Positions 8,582 through 17,046 of a stretch of 64,000 nucleotides of DNA are shown here, piece by piece. Made by a program: the position numbers and the translations under genes. Location: positions 1 to 64,000 of the forward strand of contig NZ_CAJPVI010000050.1 in NCBI RefSeq assembly GCF_905397435.1. Reading direction: 5' to 3'. The notes under the pieces are model-generated. The model was not told the origin of the DNA. It did no database searches and saw nothing but the letters and a program-made list of their open reading frames with translations. The DNA comes from Cupriavidus numazuensis. Its GTDB lineage: Bacteria > Pseudomonadota > Gammaproteobacteria > Burkholderiales > Burkholderiaceae. The first letter of the stretch is position 1, and every line of letters starts with the position of its first letter.

Positions 8582-9120
8582 CCGACCGCACCGGCCGCGC
8601 CGCCGGCTTCTCGATGATCGAGGTGCTCGTCACCGTAGTGATCACGGCCATCGGCCTGCTGGGGCTGGCCAAGATGCAGGCCGCCGCCCTCGGCAACACG
8701 CATGTGGCGCGCGTGCGATCGCTGATCGCGCTGCAGACCGAAAGCCTGGCCGCCATGATGCAGGCCAACCGCGCCTACTGGGCCGCCGGCACCGTGCCGG
8801 CCCGCGTCGCCATGCAGGGGAACGCGGTCACGGCATCCGGGGCCGGCAATCCACTGAGCGCCGCGGCGAACTGCCGCGACGCGGCTTGCTCGCCGGCGCA
8901 GCTTGCCGCCGCCGACCTGCAAGGTTGGGCCACCGCAATGCAGGCGCGCTTTCCCGGCTACGACGCCGAACTCAACTGCGTGAACATGGCCGCTCCGCCC
9001 GTCAATTGCTCGGTCACCGTGAGCTGGAGCGAGAAGACCATCGCCATGCACCGCAACACGGCGCTCGGCGCGCAGGCCCAGACCAGCGTGCAGCGCTTCA
9101 CCTTGCATATCCAGCCATGA
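8572..9120 (+). CDS. pilV: type IV pilus modification/minor pilin PilV
   Basis: A 182-residue minor pilin with the leader site AAGF-SMIEVLVT and hydrophobic helix ending GLLGLAKMQ, which is diagnostic for PilV (LxxLGLA...Q...A). PilV works with PilW and PilX in the inner-membrane complex that primes pilus assembly and carries PilY1 to the tip. Four Cys residues in the globular half (around NCRDAAC and NCVN...NCSV) suggest disulfides. It overlaps fimT by ten bases and pilW by four (ATGA). Confidence 0.92.
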   Translation: MRLADRTGRAAGFSMIEVLVTVVITAIGLLGLAKMQAAALGNTHVARVRSLIALQTESLAAMMQANRAYWAAGTVPARVAMQGNAVTASGAGNPLSAAANCRDAACSPAQLAAADLQGWATAMQARFPGYDAELNCVNMAAPPVNCSVTVSWSEKTIAMHRNTALGAQAQTSVQRFTLHIQP

Positions 9121-9857
9121 ATGCGAAAACGATGCGCCCGCGCAGGCGGGCAGGCCGCAGGCCGTCCGGCACGACACTGATCGAGATCCTGGTGGCGATG
9201 GTGATTGCCCTGTTCATGCTGGGCGGGCTGCTGGCCGCGTTCCTCGGCATGCGCCAGGCCCATGCGGACCAGGACCGCCTGGCCGCGCTGCAGGATAACG
9301 AACGCATGGCTCTGACGGTGCTGACCGATTCCGTGCGGGCAGCGGGCTATTTCCCCGATCCTCTGAACGGCTCCGCGGTCTCGGCGCTGCCGTTTGCCGA
9401 AGGCGACTTCGGCCAGCTTGCTGCAGGGCAGGGCATCGGAGGGCGAAGCGCCGCCAGCGGGGTTGGCGAATCGCTGACGACGCGCTACGTGACCGACAGT
9501 GGAGACGGCATTACCAACTGCCTCGGGCAAACCAACACGTCGGGCGCCGCGCAAATCCACATCAACACGTTTGCCGTCAGTGCGGACGGCGAGCTCACGT
9601 GCTCGCTCAACGGCGCAGCACCTGTTGTGCTGGTCGGCGGTATCACGCGTTTCAGCGTGCTGTACGGCACCGACAGCGGTGATGCGGGCAATGTCGACCG
9701 CTACCTCAGCGCCGACGAGGTGACGCGCGCCAGCCTGTGGCCGCTGGTGCGTACGGCACGCATCGCGCTGACGTTTGCCAATCCGAACGCCAGGCAGCCG
9801 GGGCAGCCCGCCAGCACGAACTGGGAGCAGACCATCGGGCTGCTGAACCGGTCATGA
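9117..9857 (+). CDS. pilW: type IV minor pilin PilW
   Basis: A 246-residue minor pilin with leader RRPSGTTLIEILVAMVIALF; prepilin cleavage would fall after the Gly and the Glu is retained. The long globular domain with DNERMALTVLTDSVRAAGYF is typical of PilW. The frame stays open to the left, but the ATG at 9117 overlaps the pilV stop (ATGA), which fixes the start by translational coupling. It is likewise coupled to pilX by four bases. Confidence 0.92.
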   Translation: MNAKTMRPRRRAGRRPSGTTLIEILVAMVIALFMLGGLLAAFLGMRQAHADQDRLAALQDNERMALTVLTDSVRAAGYFPDPLNGSAVSALPFAEGDFGQLAAGQGIGGRSAASGVGESLTTRYVTDSGDGITNCLGQTNTSGAAQIHINTFAVSADGELTCSLNGAAPVVLVGGITRFSVLYGTDSGDAGNVDRYLSADEVTRASLWPLVRTARIALTFANPNARQPGQPASTNWEQTIGLLNRS

Positions 9858-10435
9858 GACATACCCGTTCCCGAACCTTGTCCCTGCGAGGCAGCGGTGA
9901 CCGCGGCTTCGTGCTGGTGGTCGGCATGCTGTTCCTGATCATCATGTCGCTGTTTGCGGTGGCCATGTTCCGCAGCGTCGGCGTGCAGGAAAGCATTGCC
10001 GGCAACACGCGCGACAAGCAGCGCGCGTTCGAGGCCGCCTACAACGCCATGAAATACGGCGAATGGTGGCTGGGCCTGGGCAACGGCGGCACCGGCACCG
10101 ATTGCGAGCCAAAGGTGACGACTGCCACCGTGCCGAGCGGCATCCAGGTCTGCCGTCAGCCGCTGGCGAATCCCATGGCGGTGCCGTGGGCGACGCGCGC
10201 CGAATACAAGCCCGCCACCATGACCGTTGAAGCCGGCGGCGGCATGGCGGGCACTGACATCAACTACCAGCGCCAGCCCGGACTGTATGTCCAGTACCTC
10301 GGCGCGTCGCCGGACCGGCGCTACCAGCTCTACCGCGTATCGGCTGCCGGATCCGGCGGCAATGAAAACACTGCGGCCGTGCTGCAGAGCACGGTCGAGG
10401 TCGGCGACGGCATTACCGATCATGGGAGCCTCTGA
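9854..10435 (+). CDS. pilX: type IV pilus assembly protein PilX
   Basis: A 193-residue protein with an N-terminal GDRGFVLVVGMLFLIIMSLF membrane helix lacking the Glu+5 pilin residue, as expected of PilX, followed by RSVGVQESIAGNTRDKQRAFEAAYNA, a conserved PilX_N signature. It forms part of the minor-pilin priming complex in the inner membrane. The start at 9854 overlaps the pilW stop, and the stop directly abuts the pilY1 ATG. Confidence 0.9.
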   Translation: MRHTRSRTLSLRGSGDRGFVLVVGMLFLIIMSLFAVAMFRSVGVQESIAGNTRDKQRAFEAAYNAMKYGEWWLGLGNGGTGTDCEPKVTTATVPSGIQVCRQPLANPMAVPWATRAEYKPATMTVEAGGGMAGTDINYQRQPGLYVQYLGASPDRRYQLYRVSAAGSGGNENTAAVLQSTVEVGDGITDHGSL

Positions 10436-13400
10436 ATGAAGACAACCGATGTACGCGTGGCGACCGTGCTGGCCGTCATCGTGCTCGCGGGCAACGCGCG
10501 CGCGCAGATGGTCGTGGCGGACACGTTCACCGGCGCATCGTCCGTGCTGCAGTGGAGGCCGATGGCCGGTGCCTGCCTGACCGCCGGCAACAACACCGGC
10601 ACCATTCCTGCCTGCTCGGGACTGCCGTACTACCGGGGCCGGGAACTGGTCGGCGGTTCGAAAGGACGCCTGCCGGACATTGCCGGCAGCGGCGCGCTGC
10701 GCTTGACCAACGGGGACTACCAGCCCAGCGGCAGCAATGGCGACCGGCAGAACGGCGCGATCGTGTCGGACTTTGCCTTCCCTGCAGGACAGGGCCTGGA
10801 CATCACCTTCACGGCCATCACCTATGGCGGCGACAACCACGAAGGCCGCGGCGCCGACGGCATCAGCTTCTTCCTGGCCGACGGCAGCCGGCCGCCTACC
10901 GTTGGCGCGCTCGGTGGCAGCCTGGGCTACAGCTGCGCAAACGGCAACTCGGTCTATGACGGTGTGGCGGGCGCGTATATCGGCCTTGGCATCGACGAGT
11001 TCGGAAACTTTTCCAACAAGAGCGACAACACCACTACCGGGTCGGGCCCGGACGGCGGTGCGGGCCCCACGCCGGGCCGAATCAGCCTGCGCGGCGCCGG
11101 CGATGTGAACTGGGCCTCGCTGTCCGCGCGCTATCCGCAGTACTACCCGGACAGCCTCATCGCGCCACTGCGCGCGCTCGCTGTGCGGAAAACCTGTTCG
11201 ACCGGGGCGTTGTGGGATTTCAGCCAGGTGCTGGTCGTCAACGGGGCCTACTACCCGAACAGCATCCGCCAGACCTCGGAGAAGGTCGCGCTGAACTACA
11301 ACTACATGGCCCATAGCGACCCGGGCATCGCGCTGGCCAACCAGCAGGGCGTCTACCTGCCGCTGCGCGGCAAGGCCATCCCGATCACCTACGCATTGCG
11401 TCTCACGCAGAACGGCCGGCTGAGCCTGTCGTATAGCGTCAACGGCGGTACCACGCGCACGGTGTTGAACGACAAGTCGATCCTGGAATCGAACGGGCCG
11501 CTGCCGCAGACGTTCCGCTTCGGGTTTGCGGCCGGCACCGGCGACGGCAGCAACGTGCATGAGCTCCTGTGCTTCCGCGCGGCGCCTGCCGCGCAGTCGG
11601 CGGGCTCGGCCGGTGCGAACCTGCAGGAATCGTCGCGCGTGGAGACCGGCACGCAGATCTACAAGGCGTTCTATCAGTCGACCAACTGGTCGGGCGCGCT
11701 CACCGCGCACGACCTCGTGTCCGACACCAACGGCGTGGTGTCGATCAATCCGCGCGCCAACTGGAACGCAGCCTGTTCGCTGACCGGGGGCGCGTGCGCG
11801 GAAACGGGTGCAAGCGCGACTGCGCAGTCGCCCGACGCGCGCACGATCCTGACCTGGGATGGCGCGCGCGGTGTGCCGTTCCGTTGGGCCAGCCTCGCGC
11901 CCGCACAGCAGACTGCGCTGACCGCCGGCGATGCCGGCCAGAGCGATGCACGCCTGCGCTACCTGCGCGGCGACCGCAGCAAGGAGATCAACAACGCCGG
12001 CGCCGGCACATTCCGGGCGCGCGGCAGCGTGCTGGGCGACATCATCAACGCGAGCCCCAACTGGGCCGGCAACCCGTCCGCGCCGTACGCCGGCACCTGG
12101 GCCGACGCGCTCTATCCGAAAACCACCATGCCGGAGCGCGACAGCAAGGCGCAGACCTATGCGCAGTACAAGGCCGCTCACGCCCAGCGCCAGAACGTCG
12201 TCTATGGGGGCAGCAACGATGGCCTGCTGCATGGCTTCCGCGCAGGCCGCTACGACAAGGATGGACGCTTCACCAGCGATGCCACCACGCCCAACGATGG
12301 CCGCGAAGTGCTGGCCTATATGCCGGGCGCCGTGCTGGGCACGATCCACAGCACCAACCGGTACTATGACTTCAGCGCGCCCGAGTACGCCCACAACCTG
12401 TACGTCGATGCCACGCCCGGCACCGGCGATTTGTTCTACGCCGGCGCCTGGCATACGTGGCTCGTCGGCGGTCTTGGTGGCGGCGGTAACGCAACGGGCC
12501 CGGCGGCGGACAAGTCCGCAACGGCCAGCGGCACGCTGTACGCGCTTGATGTCTCCGACCCGTCGCGGTTCAGCGAAGCCAATGCATCGGGCCTCGTCGT
12601 GGGCGAATGGTCGTCGGGCAATATCGCTTGCGCCAACATCGCCGATTGCGGCAAGCACCTCGGCAGCACCTACGGCACGCCGCAGATCCGGCGATTGCAC
12701 AACGGCATGTGGGCTGTGTTGTTCGGCAACGGCCTGAACAGCGCGGCGGGCACCGCGGGCCTGTTTATCATGCTCGTGGACCCGGGCAGCGGCGCCATCA
12801 GCTTCCGCTATCTCGACACGGGCAGCGGTGCAGCCGGCGGCGCAAAGAACGGCATTGCCCACGTCACGCCGGCCGACCTGGACCGCGACCACATCACCGA
12901 CTATGTCTATGCCGGCGATGTGCTCGGCAATATCTGGCGCTTCGACCTGACCTCGTCGAATCCGGACGAGTGGCATGCCTCGGCCAAACCACTGTTCTCC
13001 ACAGAGGGCGCCCCGGTTACCACCGCGCTGATCGCCGCATCGGTGCCGGGCAAGGGCGTGACCGGCAAGCCGCGCATGCTGCTGAGCTTTGGCACCGGGC
13101 AGCGGCTCGAGCAGACCCAGACCAACGCGGTGACCTTTGCATCGGGCACCCATCATCTCTACGGCATCTGGGACTGGGACATGGCGGGCTGGAACGCCAA
13201 GGCGGGGCCGGCCACGCAGTTCACCATGCTGACCGCGCAAGACACGGTCACGCGCGCCAGCCTGCAGGCGCAAGCCATCACGGGCACCTTGCAGGCCACG
13301 GCGACTTCGCCGGCGTACCGCTCGGTCAGCCGCAACGACGTCTGCTGGAAGGATTCGCCGAGCTGCACCGGCGCCAGTGGTCGCATGGGCTGGGTGCTGG

Positions 13401-13786
13401 CGCTGCCCGAGGCCGGCGAGCAGGTCGTCTATAACCCGATCCTCAGCCACGGCATGGTCATCGTCAACACTATCATCCCGGCGGCGCAGCAACTGCTGAG
13501 CTGCGACGACCGGCTGCCGCGCGGCTTCACCATGGCGCTCTCGTTGGGGTCTGGCGGTGCGCTGGCCAAGTCTTTCTTCGGCGCGCAGGGCCTGGCCGTG
13601 CCGAACGCAGGAGACAGTGCGATCAGTGGCGTGGGCCTGAACGCCACGGGCGCTTCCACGATCGTCAATACCGAAAAGGGCGGCAATTTCCTCGTCGCAC
13701 AAACGGTGGACGGCAAGGGCGCCACCATCAAGATCAACCCGCCACCGCCGAGCGTGCGGCGGCTCAACTGGATCCAGCTTCGCTAA
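10436..13786 (+). CDS. pilY1: type IV pilus tip adhesin/assembly factor PilY1
   Basis: An 1116-residue exported protein (signal peptide to about residue 23, NARAQ). The C-terminal half is the PilY1 beta-propeller: VVYGGSNDGLLHGFRAG, GLGGGGNATG, and the calcium loop DLDRDHITD at 814-822 followed by YVYAGDVLGNIWRFDL. PilY1 sits at the pilus tip, binds surfaces and regulates extension and retraction through calcium. The N-terminal 300 residues are not the von Willebrand A domain of the Pseudomonas protein. They resemble an L-type lectin fold (GADGISFFLADG, AYIGLGIDEFGNFSN), suggesting carbohydrate binding. It follows pilX with no gap and precedes pilE by three bases. Confidence 0.92.
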   Translation: MKTTDVRVATVLAVIVLAGNARAQMVVADTFTGASSVLQWRPMAGACLTAGNNTGTIPACSGLPYYRGRELVGGSKGRLPDIAGSGALRLTNGDYQPSGSNGDRQNGAIVSDFAFPAGQGLDITFTAITYGGDNHEGRGADGISFFLADGSRPPTVGALGGSLGYSCANGNSVYDGVAGAYIGLGIDEFGNFSNKSDNTTTGSGPDGGAGPTPGRISLRGAGDVNWASLSARYPQYYPDSLIAPLRALAVRKTCSTGALWDFSQVLVVNGAYYPNSIRQTSEKVALNYNYMAHSDPGIALANQQGVYLPLRGKAIPITYALRLTQNGRLSLSYSVNGGTTRTVLNDKSILESNGPLPQTFRFGFAAGTGDGSNVHELLCFRAAPAAQSAGSAGANLQESSRVETGTQIYKAFYQSTNWSGALTAHDLVSDTNGVVSINPRANWNAACSLTGGACAETGASATAQSPDARTILTWDGARGVPFRWASLAPAQQTALTAGDAGQSDARLRYLRGDRSKEINNAGAGTFRARGSVLGDIINASPNWAGNPSAPYAGTWADALYPKTTMPERDSKAQTYAQYKAAHAQRQNVVYGGSNDGLLHGFRAGRYDKDGRFTSDATTPNDGREVLAYMPGAVLGTIHSTNRYYDFSAPEYAHNLYVDATPGTGDLFYAGAWHTWLVGGLGGGGNATGPAADKSATASGTLYALDVSDPSRFSEANASGLVVGEWSSGNIACANIADCGKHLGSTYGTPQIRRLHNGMWAVLFGNGLNSAAGTAGLFIMLVDPGSGAISFRYLDTGSGAAGGAKNGIAHVTPADLDRDHITDYVYAGDVLGNIWRFDLTSSNPDEWHASAKPLFSTEGAPVTTALIAASVPGKGVTGKPRMLLSFGTGQRLEQTQTNAVTFASGTHHLYGIWDWDMAGWNAKAGPATQFTMLTAQDTVTRASLQAQAITGTLQATATSPAYRSVSRNDVCWKDSPSCTGASGRMGWVLALPEAGEQVVYNPILSHGMVIVNTIIPAAQQLLSCDDRLPRGFTMALSLGSGGALAKSFFGAQGLAVPNAGDSAISGVGLNATGASTIVNTEKGGNFLVAQTVDGKGATIKINPPPPSVRRLNWIQLR

Positions 13787-13789
13787 ATC

Positions 13790-14233
13790 ATGACAACACA
13801 TCGACCGCGCCCGTGCGCGCCCGCCGCGCGCGGGTTCACCCTGATCGAACTGATGGTGGTGGTGGCCATCGTCGGCATCCTGGCATCGATCGCTTATCCC
13901 TCCTACACGGAAAACGTGCGCACCTCGCGCCGCACCGATGCAAAGACCGCGTTGCTGGACTTCGCCACGCGCCAGGAGCGCTTCTTCACCATGCAGAACC
14001 GCTACAGCGCCAGTCCGGACACGCTCGGCTATGCCCGCTTGCCGGTCGAAGTGCAGTCCAGCGGGCAGGCGTTCTACCAGCTGGCGGTGCGGCAAGACAC
14101 GCCTACGACGTATGTCGCCACCGCCACGCCGATCAATGCCCAGCAGGGTGATGCTTGTGGTAGCTACACGATCGATCATCTTGGCGCGCAAGGGAACGAG
14201 GGAAATACGCGGGCGAGTGCGCAGTGCTGGTAG
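13790..14233 (+). CDS. pilE: type IV minor pilin PilE
   Basis: A 147-residue pilin with class III leader AARGFTLIELMVVVAIVGIL, cleaved after Gly with Glu at +5. The globular part (TDAKTALLDFATRQERFF, QNRYSASPDTLGY) and the two Cys near the end (DACGSYT, SAQCW) forming the D-loop disulfide match the PilE minor pilins that end this operon in Pseudomonas and Burkholderiales. It begins three bases after pilY1. Confidence 0.92.
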   Translation: MTTHRPRPCAPAARGFTLIELMVVVAIVGILASIAYPSYTENVRTSRRTDAKTALLDFATRQERFFTMQNRYSASPDTLGYARLPVEVQSSGQAFYQLAVRQDTPTTYVATATPINAQQGDACGSYTIDHLGAQGNEGNTRASAQCW

Positions 14234-14588
14234 GCACCTCGGTTCTGCGAACGGAATGTTCCTGACCGCACGGATGGGATGCACGGCGGACGGCGGCGTG
14301 CTCCGCGCACGTTGCCGTCGCGATACACAACGGCAATGTGAGGTTTGCCGCATTTGTGGCAGGTCTTCCTGCGGACCTCTGCAAGAGTCACTGACCCATT
14401 GCCCCGAATTGCTGCTTAGGGTGATGCGATAGCCCGGCGTGGACGCATATACCGGAGCTTTGCGGTAGTCGATGCGAAATATCTAAAATCACCACCCAAG
14501 AAAACTCAATTCCGTTTCGCTTTTCCTTCTGTAACGATAGCTTCGGGGTGCGTTCTACGCACCATTTCGGCTTTGCGGAGGAAGAGTC
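14234..14588. other. intergenic region between pilus and sulfatase loci
   Basis: No confident gene. A short leftward frame (14176-14391, GTG start) contains one C-x2-C pair but overlaps pilE and is not convincing. Composition becomes A+T-richer toward 14470-14540, consistent with a promoter for the following array. No clear terminator for the pilus operon was found. Confidence 0.4.
14460..14489 (+). promoter_or_regulatory. candidate sigma-70 promoter of the FGE-sulfatase array
   Basis: TTGCGG at 14460-14465 and TAAAAT at 14484-14489 are separated by 18 bases, in the A+T-rich patch about 100 bases before the FGE start. The match is moderate and the assignment rests on position plus hexamers only. 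Confidence 0.4.
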
Positions 14589-15818
14589 ATGGGCAGCAAG
14601 AAGTGCCGGAATTCCGCCACAGGCATGGCGCAGGCGGAAGGCGTTGCGGCCACGGTCGCAGACCGGCCGAGCCGCTGGCGCGGTGCCATCGTCGCAATGC
14701 TGGTATGCACCGGTGTGGCGGCGGGCTTCGGCGCGACCTGGTGGTTCCAGCACGGCCGCCAGGGTGGCCAGGGGCAGGGCGTGGTCGTTGGCGATGGCAC
14801 GCGTGGCCCGGCCGGCATGGTGCATGTGCCCGGCGGCGAATTCCTCATGGGCAGCGACAGCAAGATGGCCCAGGCCAACGAGAAGCCCGCGCACAAGGTG
14901 CGCATCCACGGCTTCTGGATGGACCAGCACCATGTCACCAATGCCGAGTTCCGCAAGTTCGTCGAAGCGACCGGCTATGTCACCACCGCCGAGAAAGCGC
15001 CTGACTGGGAAACCCTGAAGGTCCAGCTGCCGCCCGGTACGCCGCGCCCGCCCGCCAGTGCAATGGTCGCGGGCGCCATGGTGTTCGTGGGCACGTCGCG
15101 GCCCGTGCCGCTGCAGGACTACTCGCGCTGGTGGCGCTATGTGCCGGGTGCGGACTGGCGTCATCCGACCGGGCCGGGTACGTCCATCGAGGGCAAGGAC
15201 AATCACCCGGTCGTGCAGGTCTCCTACGAAGACGCGCAGGCTTATGCCAAGTGGGCCGGCAAGCGTCTGCCCACCGAAGCGGAGTGGGAGTTTGCCGCGC
15301 GCGGCGGCCTCGAGCAGGCCACGTATGCATGGGGCGAGAAATTCGCGCCCGACGGCAAGCAGATGGCCAACGTCTGGCAGGGCCAGCAAGGGCAGCCGTT
15401 CCCGGTGATCAGTCCGAAGGCGGGCGGCGCGCTGGGCACCAGTCCGGTCGGCACGTTTCCGGCCAACGGCTACGGCCTCTATGACATGACCGGCAATGCG
15501 TGGCAGTGGGTCGCGGACTGGTACCGCGCCGACCAGTTCCGGCGCGAGGCTGCGCTGGACAGGCTGGTCGACGATCCTCCAGGCCCGTTGGCGTCCTGGG
15601 ATCCGAGCGAGCCGGGCGTGCCCGTCGGCGCGCCCAAGCGCGTCACACGCGGCGGGTCCTTCCTCTGCAACGAGGACTACTGCCTGAGCTACCGCCCCAG
15701 CGCGCGGCGCGGCACCGATCCGTACAACAGCATGTCGCATCTCGGCTTCCGCCTGGTGATGGACGACAGCCGCTGGGCCGAAATGCGCAGGCAGCAGCCA
15801 GTGGCCATGGCGCGATAG
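14589..15818 (+). CDS. membrane-anchored formylglycine-generating enzyme (sulfatase-modifying factor)
   Basis: FGE oxidises a Cys in sulfatases to the catalytic formylglycine, using a copper centre. The 409-residue protein has a single N-terminal membrane helix (about residues 33-53, before TWWFQHG) and then the FGE-sulfatase fold starting at GMVHVPGGEFLMGSD. The copper/substrate cysteines are present as C360-N-E-D-Y-C365 inside RGGSFLC...CLSYRPSARRGTDP, and the domain ends GFRLVMDD. The conserved PTEAEWEFAARGG and NAWQWVADWY motifs are present. The helix predicts a catalytic domain in the periplasm. The start is set by GGAGGAAGAG just upstream. A HAD lipoprotein and a sulfatase lipoprotein follow, the likely substrate being the latter. 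Confidence 0.92.
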   Translation: MGSKKCRNSATGMAQAEGVAATVADRPSRWRGAIVAMLVCTGVAAGFGATWWFQHGRQGGQGQGVVVGDGTRGPAGMVHVPGGEFLMGSDSKMAQANEKPAHKVRIHGFWMDQHHVTNAEFRKFVEATGYVTTAEKAPDWETLKVQLPPGTPRPPASAMVAGAMVFVGTSRPVPLQDYSRWWRYVPGADWRHPTGPGTSIEGKDNHPVVQVSYEDAQAYAKWAGKRLPTEAEWEFAARGGLEQATYAWGEKFAPDGKQMANVWQGQQGQPFPVISPKAGGALGTSPVGTFPANGYGLYDMTGNAWQWVADWYRADQFRREAALDRLVDDPPGPLASWDPSEPGVPVGAPKRVTRGGSFLCNEDYCLSYRPSARRGTDPYNSMSHLGFRLVMDDSRWAEMRRQQPVAMAR

Positions 15819-15893
15819 CCGGTTGTTCGGCTTCTTCGGCTTGCTCTGCTCATTCTGCTTTCGAACCGTATTCCAACAACAGGAGCGCGCGCG

Positions 15894-16991
15894 ATGCACA
15901 CCTCCAAAACCAGGCAGCCCGCCCGCAACCGGCTGAGCCCGGCGCTGGCCGCCCTGTGCCTCGCCGCACTGGCGTTTGCCGGCGGCGGCACCCTCGGCGG
16001 ATGCGCGGCACCGACCGAAGGCGCCGCGGCGCAGTCAGGTGCTCAATCCGCGCAATCGCCGCAGGCCGCCGCGCAAGCGTTGCCGTCATGGCGCGACGGA
16101 CCGGCGCGGCAGGCATTGCTGAAGTTCGTGGCGGACACCACGCGACCCGGTTCGCCCACCTTTGTCGCACCGGCCGACCGTGTTGCCGTGTTCGACAACG
16201 ACGGCACGCTGTGGAGCGAGCAGCCGCTCTACTTCCAGTTCTTTTTCCTGCTGGATCAGGTCAAGGCCGCCGCACCGCAGCATCCCGAGTGGAAGAGCAA
16301 TCCAGCCTTCAAGGCGCTGATGGCCAACGACATGCAGGCCCTGATGCGCAACGAGAAACAGCTGCTCGCGCTGATTGCCGCGGCCAACAGCGGCATGACG
16401 GTCGATGAATACGACCGCACGATCCGTACCTGGCTCGCGCAGGCGAAGCATCCGAAGCTGCAGCGTCCTTACACCGAACTGGTCTACCAGCCGCAACTGG
16501 AGCTGCTGTCCTACCTGCGCGCCAACGGCTTCAAGACCTACATCGTCTCGGGCGGCACCATCGATTTCATGCGGCCGTGGACGGAGAAGATCTACGGCAT
16601 TCCGCCCGAACAGGTGATCGGTTCCTCGCAGGCGGTCAAGTACACGCTGCGTGACGGCAAGCCGGTGCTGGTGCGCGAGCCGAAGCTGGAATTCATCGAT
16701 GACGGGCCGGGCAAGCCGGTCGGCATCTACCGCCATATCGGGCGGCGCCCCATTCTCGCCGTGGGCAATTCGGACGGCGACTTGCAGATGCTGGAGTACA
16801 CCGCGGGCGGCGAAGGCCCGCGGCTGGCCGTGCTGGTCCACCACGACGACGCCGAGCGCGAGTTTGCCTATGACCGGCAGTCCAAGGTCGGCAAGCTCGA
16901 CAAGGCGCTCGACGCGGCCCGGGCCAAGGGCTGGACGGTGGTCAGCATGAAGCAGGACTGGCTGCAGGTCTATCCGGCCAGCAAGCCATGA
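15894..16991 (+). CDS. HAD-superfamily phosphatase, predicted lipoprotein
   Basis: A 365-residue exported HAD hydrolase. The signal peptide ends in a lipobox (LGGC, Cys37), so the enzyme should be membrane-tethered. HAD motif I is D101-N-D103-GTLW, motif II is the SGG in TYIVSGGTIDFM, and motif IV is GNSD294GD. The helical cap lies between motifs I and II (about 110-200). Such enzymes remove phosphate from small molecules or protein side chains; the substrate is unknown. It lies 75 bases after the FGE gene and 55 before the sulfatase gene, so co-transcription is likely. A dephosphorylation step coupled to sulfate-ester metabolism is conceivable but unproven. Confidence 0.85.
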   Translation: MHTSKTRQPARNRLSPALAALCLAALAFAGGGTLGGCAAPTEGAAAQSGAQSAQSPQAAAQALPSWRDGPARQALLKFVADTTRPGSPTFVAPADRVAVFDNDGTLWSEQPLYFQFFFLLDQVKAAAPQHPEWKSNPAFKALMANDMQALMRNEKQLLALIAAANSGMTVDEYDRTIRTWLAQAKHPKLQRPYTELVYQPQLELLSYLRANGFKTYIVSGGTIDFMRPWTEKIYGIPPEQVIGSSQAVKYTLRDGKPVLVREPKLEFIDDGPGKPVGIYRHIGRRPILAVGNSDGDLQMLEYTAGGEGPRLAVLVHHDDAEREFAYDRQSKVGKLDKALDAARAKGWTVVSMKQDWLQVYPASKP

Positions 16992-17046
16992 GCACCAAGC
17001 AAGAAGCAGTGAACGACCGTAACGGGTCAACGAACGGAGGCGGGAC

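Noticed and set aside
9701..14353. A 1550-codon open frame on the minus strand
   Set aside because: It lies opposite the complete pilW-pilX-pilY1-pilE genes, has Arg/His/Ala-rich antisense composition and no ribosome site. Such frames are common opposite real genes in G+C-rich DNA.
14176..14391. Small leftward frame with a C-x2-C pair
   Set aside because: GTG start without a ribosome site, overlaps the end of pilE, and the second metal-binding pair is missing.
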